Below the pieces are notes generated by a model that was not told the DNA's origin, ran no database searches, and saw only the letters and a program-made list of their open reading frames with translations. A program made the translations under genes and the position numbers. This document shows, one piece after another, positions 45,905-57,197 of a stretch of DNA of 64,000 nucleotides. Source of the stretch: Tuctoria greenei (taxonomy: Eukaryota; Streptophyta; Magnoliopsida; Poales; Poaceae); contig JAYESD010000001.1 of the NCBI GenBank assembly GCA_036927565.1, forward strand, positions 15,748,001-15,812,000, given 5' to 3'. Each line of letters begins with the position of its first letter. The first letter of the stretch is position 1.

Positions 45905-45909
45905 ACTCA

Positions 45910-45982
45910 CAAGTCTAATTAGTCCCTTAAGGTTGTCATTAATCATCAAAACCGACAGGGATTTAGCCTAGATGCACATTCA
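45910..45982 (-). repeat. S1 5' LTR, segment 3 (outer end)
   Basis: In sense TGAATGTGCATCTAGGC, then GTTTTGATGATTAATGAC, the typical Sirevirus LTR start. It marks the end of S1. The next bases, ATGAA, would be its target duplication; the other side is off window. Confidence 0.85.
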
Positions 45983-47854
45983 ATGAATAAACCAATAAGA
46001 TTATGATATGTCAGCAGGAGTACATATGGGAGTATGGAACGAGGGTATAGAAGCTATGTCCTTCTGTATCTAGTTGCGTGTGACTTGTCATTAGATGTTT
46101 CTTGACCATTTAACACCTTACGAGCAATTTTTATAATCTACTACTTATACGTGATTTTTCTTATTATTTTACCACTTTATTGTTGTAAATGTGTGGAATA
46201 GATGTATGGGATTGCTGAATTGATCCTTGAATGATTCGGAGTGGGGTGCACGACCTTCACGTTGTTGGAGCGAATGATTTTTTTCTAAACTGGAAAGTAC
46301 ACACATATTTTCCCAGGTTCGGGCCATCTAGAGACTAACACCCATACATACTGCTTGTCTGGTTTGATTCTCACAGCATGGAGCACGGGATTACAAATGA
46401 TATTCCTTCCTTTTACTTTCTCCATTTTCCTCCTCCCCCTCCTCGACCCAGCTGGGGCTTCCCTTTTCATAGACTCAAGTGTAAACTTTCCACAGGTTGG
46501 GTCGAGCGAGACTTCCGGCTGAGCAGGCAGCTACCTTCTTTAAGTGTTTGATCCTGCACATCGTGTTAATGTGGAGCCATTGTATCCTTCTTCGGGAAGG
46601 ATCACAAAAAATGTGTCTTTGGGAGCCAAATGTACTAGAAGTGCCCCCCTGCAACAGATATGCTCCTCGTGCTGTTTGTAACATGTGTTGGTCATCATGA
46701 ATCGGTGCTAGCCCGAGTTGCCATAGATACGTTTCTTCCCGTCGCTAGTCACCTCAGACGTGTTCTTTAGTACTCAGTATTTACTCTCATATCTTGTCAC
46801 TCCCCTACCCAAGGGATGGGTTGAAGAGGCTATCGATAAAAATATCCCGACCTCTCTGGGATTGGACTCGACTCGCGATGGTCAAGCCTCGACCTGCGTG
46901 GGTTGTTGGAGGGTTTGCGACCTCTTCTTAACCGAGGATACTTCCACGAGGAGTGTCGTAACCGGGTTTGGTTGTGGCGATTTCAACTTGTTTCGGCTCG
47001 TGATGCACTCTGCTGATGCTTTTTCTCTGGTTTAGGCCTTAGCGAGCATAGGCCATGGCCTCTAAGTTTCGTCATGTGTGGAAAAAGCACCTTTCCCATT
47101 AGATCAACAACCGCAGCCAGGAATCTGTTACCTCTCCCCTAGGGGTGGCTGCTAGTACACATTTGTACCTTCTCGGAGCTTGCTGATGGAGTGAGGTAAT
47201 ACTTGTGACCCCGTTGTCCATGCATACTTACAAAATCTAGGATATTGTTTCCATCCAAAAGTGTATTAGTCCTGTACATCATCAAAGATCAAATATATGC
47301 CAATGAAACCAAATCCAACAACAAAGTCATTATACCATGATCTACTTACACATCAGTGATTGTACTATAGTATTGCACTAAACCAATCAACTATCCTGAT
47401 GAACTCAAAGCGGGCGAATGAGATACAATCATTAAGCAATCGTGCAAATTGCCTCTCAATTCTACGTGATCTTCATTATATGGTTACTTTATCTTTCTAT
47501 TTAAACACCTCCACCTAAATATTGTGTCCACACTTTTATTTTTTAATTTACCTAGCCAGTCGAAGGGGTTTGAGTGAAAAATGTAATAATCATAGGGTGA
47601 AGATTGTATGAACTTGAGCAATTACTTGTATGATTACTCCAAAATGAAAAGGTTCCTCCATTCCAGATCTCTTCTGAAAGAAGTGTTCGCAGTTTAAGAA
47701 ACTTTCTTACTATCATCATTGGTCACATCTTGCCATCCATCCAATCCCAACTGATGGAAATTCCAATGAAGTAGACACATAATTATCTCCCTATGTGGAT
47801 ATATGCATGCAACTTTTATTGAAGATGCCTGGATGCAAAGAGCGAAATGCAATG
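45983..47854. other. Intervening sequence, no confident gene
   Basis: No transposon domain or long coding stretch was recognised. Roughly 46276-47060 is less A/T-rich and contains a phrase like CCCAGGTTCGGGCCATC followed by TAACACCCATAC, which resembles grass LTR sequence, so a degenerate LTR is possible but unproven. 47060-47854 looks like ordinary intergenic DNA. Confidence 0.4.
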
Positions 47855-48490
47855 CTATACATATAATTTTGGAACTAACATAAGCTTCTGTTTTCGGCGC
47901 ACCGCTACCCCAAACACCTCTGACATATCAATGTTGTGCTTCTGCTTGCCCAACGGCGACTCCCAATCGAATCAGTGCACAAGTTTTGCGAGGATCATCT
48001 CAATGGTGGCCATCCCAAAGTTCATTCCAGGGCACATCCTCCATCCAGCACCGAATGGCAAGAACGTGAAATCATTCAACTTGAAGTCGACATCCTCCAT
48101 GTTGCCGCCGTTGAGAAACCTCTCGGGAACAAACTCCTCTAGGTCCTCCCAGAATCACACGTCCCTGCCGATAGCCCAGGTATTGATTAGGACGTGCACC
48201 GTTGCAGGAACCATGAACCCGTCAATGTCACATCTGGACATGGAGAAATGCGGGAGGAGGGGCACCACCGGGTGCAGCCGGAACAACTCCTTTATGACTG
48301 CTCCTATGAAAACCATGTCGGCGAGATTTGCTTCCTGACGAGTTCATGTCCTTCAGGTACTTTGGCTCCTCACCTCATCTTGTAGCTTCCCCATCACATC
48401 TGTCCTGCGCATGAGCTCTGCGACGGTGAAGTCAATTGTGGAACACGTAGTATCTATTCCTGCAAAAAACATGTCCTGTAGTGCATTCAT
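47855..48490 (-). pseudogene. CYP71-clan cytochrome P450, C-terminal pseudogene fragment
   Basis: In sense from about 48490: DMFFAGIDTTCST (I-helix oxygen-binding motif), AELMRRTDVMGKLQDEVRS, then a stop and frame change; KELFRLHPVVP (K-helix ExxR); WAIGRDV-stop-FWEDLEEFVPERFL (PERF); DFTFLPFGAGWRMCPG (heme-binding FxxGxRxCxG with its Cys); ILAKLVH-stop-FDW; ending KLMLVPKLYV and TAG at 47855. Landmarks and order are those of plant A-type (CYP71 clan) P450s, which are ER-anchored monooxygenases; substrate cannot be told. Only the last 200 or so residues are present. The N-terminal exon is not found nearby. Two in-frame TGA codons and a frameshift make it non-coding. Confidence 0.85.
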
Positions 48491-48845
48491 AGCTCCAGAT
48501 CAATATCAAATTGTACATGGCATGTTTAAAGAGAGACTTACATACAATCATCTTACATGGTAATTGTGCAAACAACTTATTAACATCAAATGACTTTGAT
48601 CCTATGGTTATTATTTTTTTCACTTAAAACCCCAACGTTCGGTAATGTATATTGGTAAATAACCTCCTTATGAGTCGACTGTAGGATGAAGATGTGTGAT
48701 TTTAATAAGTTGCTTACACAATTTTACCTAGATAGTGATTGCACATCAGTCGTCCTCCTAATTTAGACTAGACACAACAACATGTCTAATATTAAACGCA
48801 TAAGATTTGGTCCATCTTCTTCACATCGTTTTATCTTGTGTTTTC
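48491..48845. other. Sequence between P450 fragment and CRM-like LTR fragment
   Basis: A/T-rich, with no recognised coding or repeat. Confidence 0.5.
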
Positions 48846-49079
48846 GATAGGAGGAGAGTCCCGATCTTCCGAGAGGTATGGTAAACTTGATTGGGTGGAG
48901 TTCTCGACGTTGATGATCTAAGGCTCTGAACGAATGGAACCCCACAATCACTACACTACTGCTCTGTTGGTTATCACCCGTGTCACATGAATGACCTCGC
49001 CACGAAGGCTTATCCTTGCAAGCGCAATCAAGAACACAAGCAAGAACAGAGAAGTTGCAATCAAAACTGAATTGATCAC
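48846..49079 (-). mobile_element. CRM-like LTR fragment
   Basis: Closely matches the first about 235 bp of the S6 LTR (56328 onward) from GATAGGAGG to CTGAATTGATCAC. It is cut by S4 at 49080, and the rest of this LTR is not in the window. On its left it meets unrelated DNA without a primer site, so it was a 3' or solo LTR. Confidence 0.85.
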
Positions 49080-50630
49080 TGAAAGTGCATCTAGGCATCC
49101 CTTGCGGGCTTTGGTTGATTTATGACAAACAAATGAGATCCTACGAAATTGTTGAGATGAGAGCACGTTTTTAAAGCAATTAGGAGGAAAGATAAAAAAT
49201 AAAGGAGAATGAGGAATCAAAAGGAAAAGAGATCAAGATCTGAAAATATTAGATCATTGTGTATGGAGTGTGTTGGAGAAACACACCCCAAGGGCTCAAG
49301 TTAACAAACAATTTGATTCATTGCTCAATTCACAGGAAAATCGGACTAGTCCGATATACACCGGACTAGTCTGATATCTCTTTGTCCAAGATCGGACTAG
49401 TCCCCTCTCGTGCGGACTAGTCCTCAACACTCCACTTTTGCACAACAAACGGACAAGTCCGGTATCCATCGGACTAGTCCGATATCTCTTTGACTAAATT
49501 CGGACAAGTCCTACAAGTCTAGACTTGTCCATTATCCCCACAATTTTTCACGACACCGGACAAGTCCGATACCACAACGGACTAGTCCGAAAGTTCTTTG
49601 ACTAAAATCGGACAAGTCCTCCAGGTGCGTACTTGTCCTCAATTCTACATGAGGTTCACCACACCCGACTATTCCGATGTATGCTGGACTAGTCTAAACA
49701 TCTCCAGAGCCCAGATCGGACTAGTCTGGACAATTACAGACAAGTCCGATATCTCAAAACATTTAGGGTTTCCCACACGCCGCACAATGGACTAGTCTGG
49801 AGTCCACCACGGACTAGTCCAAACATCGCAAACCCTAACAGTAACTTTTGGAAACCCTAGTATAAATAGAGGTGTACGGCCCTACAACCACAACTCTCAA
49901 ACCCCTGCACCATCACACCTTTCAAGAGCCCAAAATAAACATCTCTCCACACATTCTAACCCTAGAAAGATCAAATCTTTTAGGATTAGCATTGATAAAA
50001 AAGAGAGACTTTTTTTACACGATCTTGAGCTCTTGGGTTTGAATCTCTCACACACTCTTGTTGTTTACTGCATATATTTTGTGTGTGTTTGGTGGCGTTC
50101 TTCATTGTAAATCTTGGGGAGCCCTCAACTTATGAGAAGACCCCTTGAACTCGATTATTTTCCCCTTTGTGGTTAGTAGAAGAGAACCGACCTCTGTGGC
50201 GATTCGACAAGGGTAGAGTTGGTGAAGACCCGATCCTCCGTGGACTCTTCAACGTGGATGTAGGTTTCCTTCGTGGGAATCGAACTGCGGGATAAAATTG
50301 TGTCTTCTGCACTTTTGTTTCATTGTTCATCTCATTCTAGGGTTTACATAATGTTGTGTAACTTACGTTAAACTATTGGAATTAAAGTTGATCCTTGTCA
50401 TACACCGTGTCACTGGTCTAATACATCCAAGTTGCTATTTAATTTCCACTGCATAGGGTACAAGAAGTGAAATTATCGATTAAACTTGATCTTTCTAGTC
50501 CGCGAATACCGGACTAGTCCGCATAGTACCGGACTAGTCCGATCTGTCTGTATTTGATTAGTTTGTTAAGTGTTTCAGGGTCTGACAAAAGTTCAAAAAG
50601 CCTATTCACCCCCCCTCTAGGCTACATTCA
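49080..50630 (+). repeat. S4 5' LTR (1551 bp)
   Basis: TGAAAGTGCATCTAGGC to GGCTACATTCA. TATA box (TATAAATAG) at about 49861. Palindromes at 49340-49830 upstream of the TATA box and at 50490-50550 in U5. Confidence 0.92.
49340..49830. repeat. palindrome array, S4 5' LTR
   Basis: About twenty copies mixing TAG-centred (perfect palindrome) and AAG-centred units, for example CGGACTAGTCCGATAT and CGGACAAGTCCGGTAT. Confidence 0.9.
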
Positions 50631-50644
50631 ATTGGTATCAAAGC
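50631..50644 (+). promoter_or_regulatory. primer binding site of S4
   Basis: ATTGGTATCAAAGC immediately after the LTR; one base off the Met-tRNA complement (AAAGC instead of AGAGC). Confidence 0.9.
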
Positions 50645-50681
50645 AGGACTCTTCAAAAGAGACTCACCGCTCGAAGAGAAG

Positions 50682-53032
50682 ATGTCGTACGTCAAGGATG
50701 TACACAAGAACTTCAACAACGAGAAGGGTGATGAAGAAAGAACTCAAAAGATAGAAAAGCTTCTCGACACCATCCAAGATTGTGAGGACGATGACGAGGA
50801 GATTATTGAACTCAAGGCACTCCTAAGGAAGAAGGCACTCTCCCCAAAGGGGAAGAAGAAGATCGAGGACGAAAATAAGAAGGGGAGTAGTTATACTGAC
50901 AACGCCCAATATCCTTTTAATTATGATCAGTTAATTCTAACAATAATCATTACTTGTCAATTCCTCTAGGGAAAGCACCTTTCTTCGATGGTAGTGATTA
51001 CTGTATGTGGAAACAAAACATGAAAATGCATCTCATATCTCTTAACCCCAGCTTGTGGCATATAGTGTGTACAGGGATAGATATCCCAGATGATGATGAA
51101 GAGCTGACTCCAAGCGAACAACAAGCTATTCATCGGAATGCTCAAGCTACAGCTGTTATCACATCGTCACTGAGCCGAGACGACTTCACCAAGGTGGATG
51201 GACTCGAAATTACCAAGGAGATATGGGATACTCTAAAAACCGCACATGAAGGTGATCATCATGTATGCGAAGCCAAAATTGAAATGATTGAAGGCGAGTT
51301 GGAAAGATTCGCATTGAAGAAGATGAGTCACAACAATATATGTACAATCGATTGAAGAATCTTATCAACAAAGTCTGAGCATATGGCAGTAAGAAGTGGA
51401 ATGATCACGAGGTCGTGAAGCTAATTCTTAGAGCATTCATGCCTCCCAGTGTGACTCTTTGCTCGATGATTAGAGAAAGCCCCGGGTATCGGAAGATGAC
51501 CTCGGACGAACTTCTTGGCAAGATAATCAACTTTGAGATAATGAAGAAGCGAGCCAAGCACATCAAGGAAATTGCCGACCTTACCTCGGCAACGAAGAAA
51601 GGAGTTGCTTTAAAGTTCACTTGTAAGCCTATATCAAAAGAAGCATGAGAAGCTCATGGAGAAGATGACAGCGATGATGAAAGCAATGATATTGATGAAG
51701 AAGATATGATCTTATTCATGAATAAATTCAAGAAAATGACGAGAAGAAGACAACGTGGTCGCTCAAATGAAGGAAGAAATAGGGACAAACCGAGACAAAA
51801 AATGAGGCGTGCTTGCTATAACTGTGGAGAGTACGACCACTTTATAGTAGACTGTCCACATGAAGAAAACAAGAAGAAGTCTAAGGAAAACAAGCCTCTG
51901 CCAAAGAAAATGTTTAAGAAGAAGAAGCAATTTGGCCAAACGCACTTAGGGAAGGAGTGGGACTCCAATGATGAGTCCTCATCCGAAGAAGAAGAGAAGA
52001 TGGCCACCATAGCCATCAAGAAGACTACCAAGAAATCCACTCTCTTTCCAATCTTGGGCTCATGGAAGGACAATGATAACACATGTCTAATGTCCAAGGA
52101 AGGTAAAAGGAAGGTAACAACTAAATCTTCCTCCTTGCATTCATTTTCTAGTGATAGCGATAATTCTAGTGATGACGAAGACATGCTTATGAGGTTTAGA
52201 CAAGAAAACTACTACTAAGATGAAATTCTTGATGGATAAGCTTGTTGATAAGGAGGAGCTAGTTGATCATCAAGAAGATATGATCATCCTCCAAAAGGAA
52301 GAATATCTTAAGATCAAAAAGCTTCTTGAACTTGAAAAGGAGCGAAGCAAATCACTAGAACTTGAGTTAGCTGCAAGCAAGGAAGCTTGCTTGAAGTTAA
52401 ACGACTCAAACGTGGTTATCAAGGATGAACTTGCTAACTTAACCAAAGTTAACAAGATCCTTTAAGTACAAGTTGAGTCACTCAAACTAAGTGGTTCTTC
52501 ATCCTCTTCAAGCTCACCTTCTCAACATGTAAAATCTGAAACTGTTATTACTTGTACATGTGCTAAAATTGACACTAACTTGAAAGAAAAGTCAAACTTG
52601 ACAAAGGACAAGAATCCTTCCCAAAGTGGCATATTGGACAAGGAGAAGGTAAAGTATGCACGCAGTGCATACTTGGTCACAAGACCTCCTAATGTCAAAT
52701 ATGGCACTTTGTATTCTTATGGTGAAAAGCAAAACGCTAGAAGCCACAAGAATAACAAGGAATGCATTGCTTTTTTCAAGGGAAACTCTCCTCAAGTTAG
52801 AAAACAAGATAACCTTAACAAAATGAATATTGTCAACTCATATGAACAACAAGTTTTATTTAGAACATTTGATGCTTCATATGTACTTATTAAAAGTAAT
52901 CTTGGTAGAGTTTATGCAAAATATGTTGGTCCACGCCATGGGAACACCAAGTCCCGTGTGTGGGTGCCCAAATCACTTGTGACTAACCTCAAAGGACCCA
53001 AGCAAGCTTGGGTACCTAAGACCAAGGCATAA
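50682..53032 (+). pseudogene. gag: gag of S4, broken
   Basis: ATG at 50682 (MSYVKDVHKNFNNEKG), about 37 bp after the primer site. Acidic/helical N-terminus, YPFNYDQL, frameshift near 50950, then IPLGKAPFFDGSDY, MKMHLISLNPSLWHIV, a KVDGLEITKEIWDTLK core and frameshift near 51320. After LILRAFMPPSVTLCSMI comes a stop near 51646. The zinc knuckle CYNCGEYDHFIVDC (51814-51855) is complete. Then an acidic Ser-rich part, a coiled coil (52220-52465, ELEKERSKSLELELAASKEA), and the conserved end RVWVPKSLVTNLKGPKQAW...TKA-TAA at 53030. It has at least two frameshifts and three stops. Confidence 0.88.
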
Positions 53033-53040
53033 TTTGTTTT

Positions 53041-56000
53041 TTGCAGGCTTATTCATCTAGTGGAGCTAAATTGGTGCTAGATAGTGGATGCACAACTCAC
53101 ATGACCAAAGAAATAAGGATCTTCGTGGAATATGAAGTAAATGAAGATCCAAGTGAAGGCATTTACTTTGGTGATAATATTAAAAGAAGGGTGCTCGGTA
53201 CCGGTAAAATTGCCATTTTATCACGACATACTCTTTCTCATGTTTTACACATTGATTTCTTGGATTATAACCTTTTATACATATGTCAATTATGTGACAG
53301 GTTATAATTGTTTATTCACTAATGAGGGTGTGACCGTCTCTAGAAGGAGTGATGCTCGGTTGCATTCAAGGGTGTGTAAAAGGGAAAACTTTATCTAGTT
53401 GACTTCAACAAAGATAAAGCCAAACTTGACACATGCTTGATTGCAAAGACCAACATGGGTTGGCTATGGCATAGACGGCTAGCACATGTTGGTATGAGAA
53501 ATCTTCAAAAACTCCTTCAAGGCGATAACATCCGAGGTTTAAAGGATGTGGTTTCTGAGAAAGACAAGCGCTGTAGCGCGTGCCAAGCCGGGAAGCAAGT
53601 AGGAGCATCCCATACCGCGAAGAATGTCATGACCACAACAAGACCGCTCGAGCTCCTTCACATGGACCTATTTGGTCCAATTGCTTACATAAGCATCGGC
53701 GGTAAAAAATACGGTTTAGTCATCGTTGATGATATTTCTCGCTTCACATGGGTTTTCTTTTTGCATGATAAGACAGAAACTCAATTAACCCTCAAGAAGT
53801 TTCTCAAGCGAGCTCAAAATGAATTTTCATTGACGATCAAGAACATACGAAGTGACCATGGAACGGAGTTCAAGAATACCCAAGTTGAGGAGTATCTAGA
53901 CGAAGAAGTGATAAAGCACAAATTTTCAGCACCATATTATCCTCAACAAAACGGAGTAGCCGAAAGGAAGAACCGAACCCTCATTGAGATGGCAAGGACA
54001 ATGCTCGATGAATACAAGACTTCAAACTGGTTTTGGGCCAAAGCGGTTAACACCGCTTGTCATGCCATAAATCGACTCTATCTTCATCGGTTCCTCAAGA
54101 AAACTTTGTATGAACTACTCACGGGTAACAAGCCAAATATGTCATATTTTTGAGTTTTGGTTCTAAATGTTATATTTTGAACAAGAAGCCTAGGACTTCA
54201 AAGTTCGCTTCAAAGTCCGATGAAGATTTCTTGCTTGGCTATGATTCGAACTCCTACGCCTATCGTGTCTTCAACAAGGCCTCCAGACTTGTTGAAGTAG
54301 CACATGACGTAGTGTTCATTGAAACTAACGTCTCTCAAGAAGAGCAAGTTGATCAATGTGTGATAGATCAAGAAGAAGCTCCATGCCAAGCATTGAGAAG
54401 AGTGGCGTTGGGTGATATTCGACCACAAGTGCCACCTCCAAATGCGAATGAAGAAGATGAACCACAAGTGGAGGACAATGATCAAGGGGGAGATTCCACA
54501 CAAGATGAACCTCTAGAAGACCAAGGTGATCAACACATCAATGAAGGCAACCATCCAGGGGGAGAAGAAGATGATGACCATGAAGATTCAAGATCACAAG
54601 TGCCCGATCCAAGAGTACATCAACGCATCCAAAGAGATCACCCCGTAGAAAACATAATCGGTGACATCCAAAAGGGAGTAACAACTCGATCTCGTATAAC
54701 TAATTTTTGTGAACATTACTCATTTGTATCCTCTTTGGAACCACACAGGGTTGAAGATGTATTAAAGGATCCGGATTGGGTGGTGGCGTTGCAAGAAGAA
54801 TTGAACAACTTCAAAATGAACGAAGTGTGGGAACTTGTTGAAAGACCCAAGTTCAGTGTCGTCGGCACTAAATGGGTCTTCCACAACAAGCAAGACGAAC
54901 ACATGGTGGTGACAAGGAACAAGGCACGACTTGTAGCCAAAGGGTACTCACAAGTTGAAGGTTTGGATTTCGATGAAACTTTTGCTCCCGTAGCTAGGCT
55001 TGAATCGATTCGTATATTACTTGCATATGCTACTCACCATGATTTCAAGCTTTATCAAATAGACATGAAAAGCGCCTTCCTCAACAGACCGATCAAGGAG
55101 GAGGTGTACATGGAGTGACCCCCCGGGTTTGAAGATCAAGAGTTCCCCGACCATGTATACAAAATGCGTAAGGCTCTCTATGGCCTCAAACAATCTCCTA
55201 GAGCTTGGTATGAGTGCCTTAGAGAGTTTTTGATTGAAAATAGTTTTAAGATTTGTAAAGCTGATTACACCTTGTTTACTAAGCATTTTGATAATGATCT
55301 ATTCATTTGCCAAATCTATGTTGACGATATTATATTTGGTTCAACTAACAAATCTTTTTGTCAAGAATTTAGTAAGATTATGACAAATAGATTCGAGATG
55401 TCCATGATGGGAGAGCTGAAATTCTTCTTGGGATTCCAAATAAAGCAACAAAAGGATGGGACGTTCATAAGCCAAACAAAGTACACTCAAGATATTCTCA
55501 AGAAGTTTGGAATGGACAAGGAAAAGCCCATAAAGACTCCCATGGAGGGAAATGGACACTTGGATCTCAATGAAGACGGACCAAACGTGGATCAAAAGGT
55601 ATATCACTCCATGATTGGCTTCTTACTTTATTTACGTGCATCTAGGCCTGATATCATGTTTAGTGTATGTTTGTGTGCAAGATTTCAAGCCAATTCTAAG
55701 GAATGTCATTTGACAACTGTAAAAAGGATCTTGCTATATTTAGTTCATACACCCAACCTAGGCCTTCGGTATCCTAAAGGCTTAAAATTCAATCTGATTG
55801 GATACTCCGATGCTGATTATGCCAGATGCAAGATAGATATAAAAAGTACCTCTGGTACTTGCCAATTCCTAGGTAGATCCCTAGTTTCTTGGTCTTCCAA
55901 AAACAAAATTCTATTGCCTTATCCACAGCCGAAGCGGAGTATGTTGCAGTCGGGAGTTGTTGTGCACAACTCCTTTGAATGCGACAAACTCTAAGGGATT

Positions 56001-56269
56001 GCCATTACAATATGAACTGTATTCCACTCCTTTGTGACAATGAGAGTGCCATTAAAATTTCCCATAATCCTGTTGACAACACCGGAACCAAACACATAGA
56101 TATCCGACATCACTTCTTGAGAGATCATTCAGTGAAAGGGGACATAACCATTTCCCATGTCAACACCGAAAAACAACTAGCTGATATCATTACCAAGATA
56201 CTTGATGAAAAACGTTTTTGTGAGCTCCAAAATGAACTAAATATCCTTGATGCTCGGAACGTGGCTTGA
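53041..56269 (+). pseudogene. pol: pol of S4: protease-integrase-RT-RNase H, broken
   Basis: Protease: LVLDSGCTTHMT (about 53072). Integrase: WHRRLAHVG, CSACQAGKQ, HMDLFGP, RSDHGTEF, NGVAERKNRTL, so the DDE set is visible. A CGA-to-TGA change plus one lost T breaks the frame after KPNMSYF (54150). RT: GTKWVFHNKQ, LYQIDMKSAFLN, then TGA at 55116; LYGLKQSPRAWY, YVDDIIFGS. RNase H: SDADYARC (last Gly of the motif replaced), frameshift after SWSSKN, a TGA at about 55977 within the CAQLL-MRQTL stretch, CDNESAIKI, TKHIDIRHH, ending LDARNVA-stop. It starts just after a T-run ending GCAG that follows the gag stop, in a different frame from gag. Confidence 0.9.
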
Positions 56270-56327
56270 AAACTTGCATACCTGTATGCCACCTTCAAAA
56301 TCATGTTAATTTTGTTGAAAAATAATC

Positions 56328-57197
56328 TGATAGGAGGATGAGTCCCGATCTTCCGAGAGGTATGGTAAACTTGATTGGGTCGAGATCTCGATGTTGATGA
56401 TCCAAGGCTCCGAACGAACGAAACCCTGCAATCACTACACCACTGCTCTGTTGGTTATCACCCGTATCACACGAATGACATCGCCACAAAGGCTTATCCC
56501 TGCAAGCTCAATCAAGAACACAAGAAAGAACAGAGAAGTTGCAATCAAAACTGAATTTATCACGAAATTGGGGTCTCACAACCGATGATCGGCGACACTG
56601 TTCAATGACAGATTGTATCTAAGCAAAACCCAACCCTAACATGGTGAATGATGCTGTATAAATAGGAGTTTAGGGGCGTGCAAGACCCCTGGATGCAACC
56701 CTAATGGGCTTCCACACGATACACGGGCCAGCAGCCCAAAAGACGGTGGTGCAACACCGGACAGATTCTGGACGCCGACTTGTTTCGCTGATTCCTGTCA
56801 ACTTAGAAGAAATTTTGAGGTGGGGCTGGTTCCATTGGAAGATTTATGAACTCATGGTTCCAACCATATATAGAACGTCCAAATCCGACTCTGTATGTGT
56901 CCGGGGCGTCAATTTTGGTGAAGGCAGCTCCTGCAACCCGAGGTGGAGTCGAAGTCGAGTTGGACTTGGGCTCCTCCTTGGTGTGCACGTCCTATCTCCT
57001 CCTCCTTGACTCGTTGGACTCCTCCAAGCCCTTGCTGGTCCTCTCCATTGTTCCTAATCAATAAAACATGCATGGAAACAAGCGTAAGTTCCGAAAAACA
57101 ATTTACAAAGTTAGAACGTACCTGGAGATCCAATTGTCGCACACATGCTCTAGTGATCGGTCCTTGCATTGTATGCAAAGGAGAGATATCCTCATCA
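56328..57197 (-). repeat. S6 3' LTR (870 bp)
   Basis: In sense TGATGAGGATATCTC to CATCCTCCTATCA. Aligned with 62897-63551 over about 655 bp. Confidence 0.85.

Larger units (their letters stand above)
1..45982 (-). mobile_element. S1: outer Sirevirus-type Ty1/copia element, 3' end beyond window
   Basis: Read on the minus strand, the order is LTR, primer site, gag, protease, integrase, RT, RNase H, env-like ORF. This is the Ty1/copia order plus the extra 3' ORF typical of the Sirevirus (SIRE/Maximus) lineage. The outer LTR end (TGAATGTGCATCTAGG in sense) lies at 45982; the inner LTR end abuts a Met-tRNA primer site at 15971-15985. The element is split by a solo LTR (1782-4719), S3 (10178-15042), S2 (16348-24779) and S5 (26026-45904). 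Its gag reading resumes across S3, and its LTR resumes across S2 and S5. The tandem duplication copied part of its LTR again (34591-35836). All coding parts are decayed. The 3' LTR is not in the window, so LTR divergence cannot be judged. Confidence 0.88.
49080..56327 (+). mobile_element. S4: Sirevirus, gag-pol, 3' part displaced by S6
   Basis: Complete 5' LTR, primer site, gag and pol on the plus strand. About 58 bp after the pol stop it is cut by S6, so its env-like ORF and 3' LTR are not seen (they may lie beyond the window). Same LTR family as S3. Confidence 0.9.

Noticed and set aside
46276..47060. A protein-coding gene in the less A/T-rich stretch
   Set aside because: Open frames are short (under 95 codons), without domains or codon pattern; it may be an old LTR fragment.
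47847..48338. Plus-strand open frame of 163 codons over the P450
   Set aside because: It is the antisense shadow of the P450 pseudogene, whose motifs read on the minus strand.
50950..53032. Separate small genes in the S4 gag region
   Set aside because: They are consecutive pieces of one gag split by frameshifts; the order matches S1 gag.
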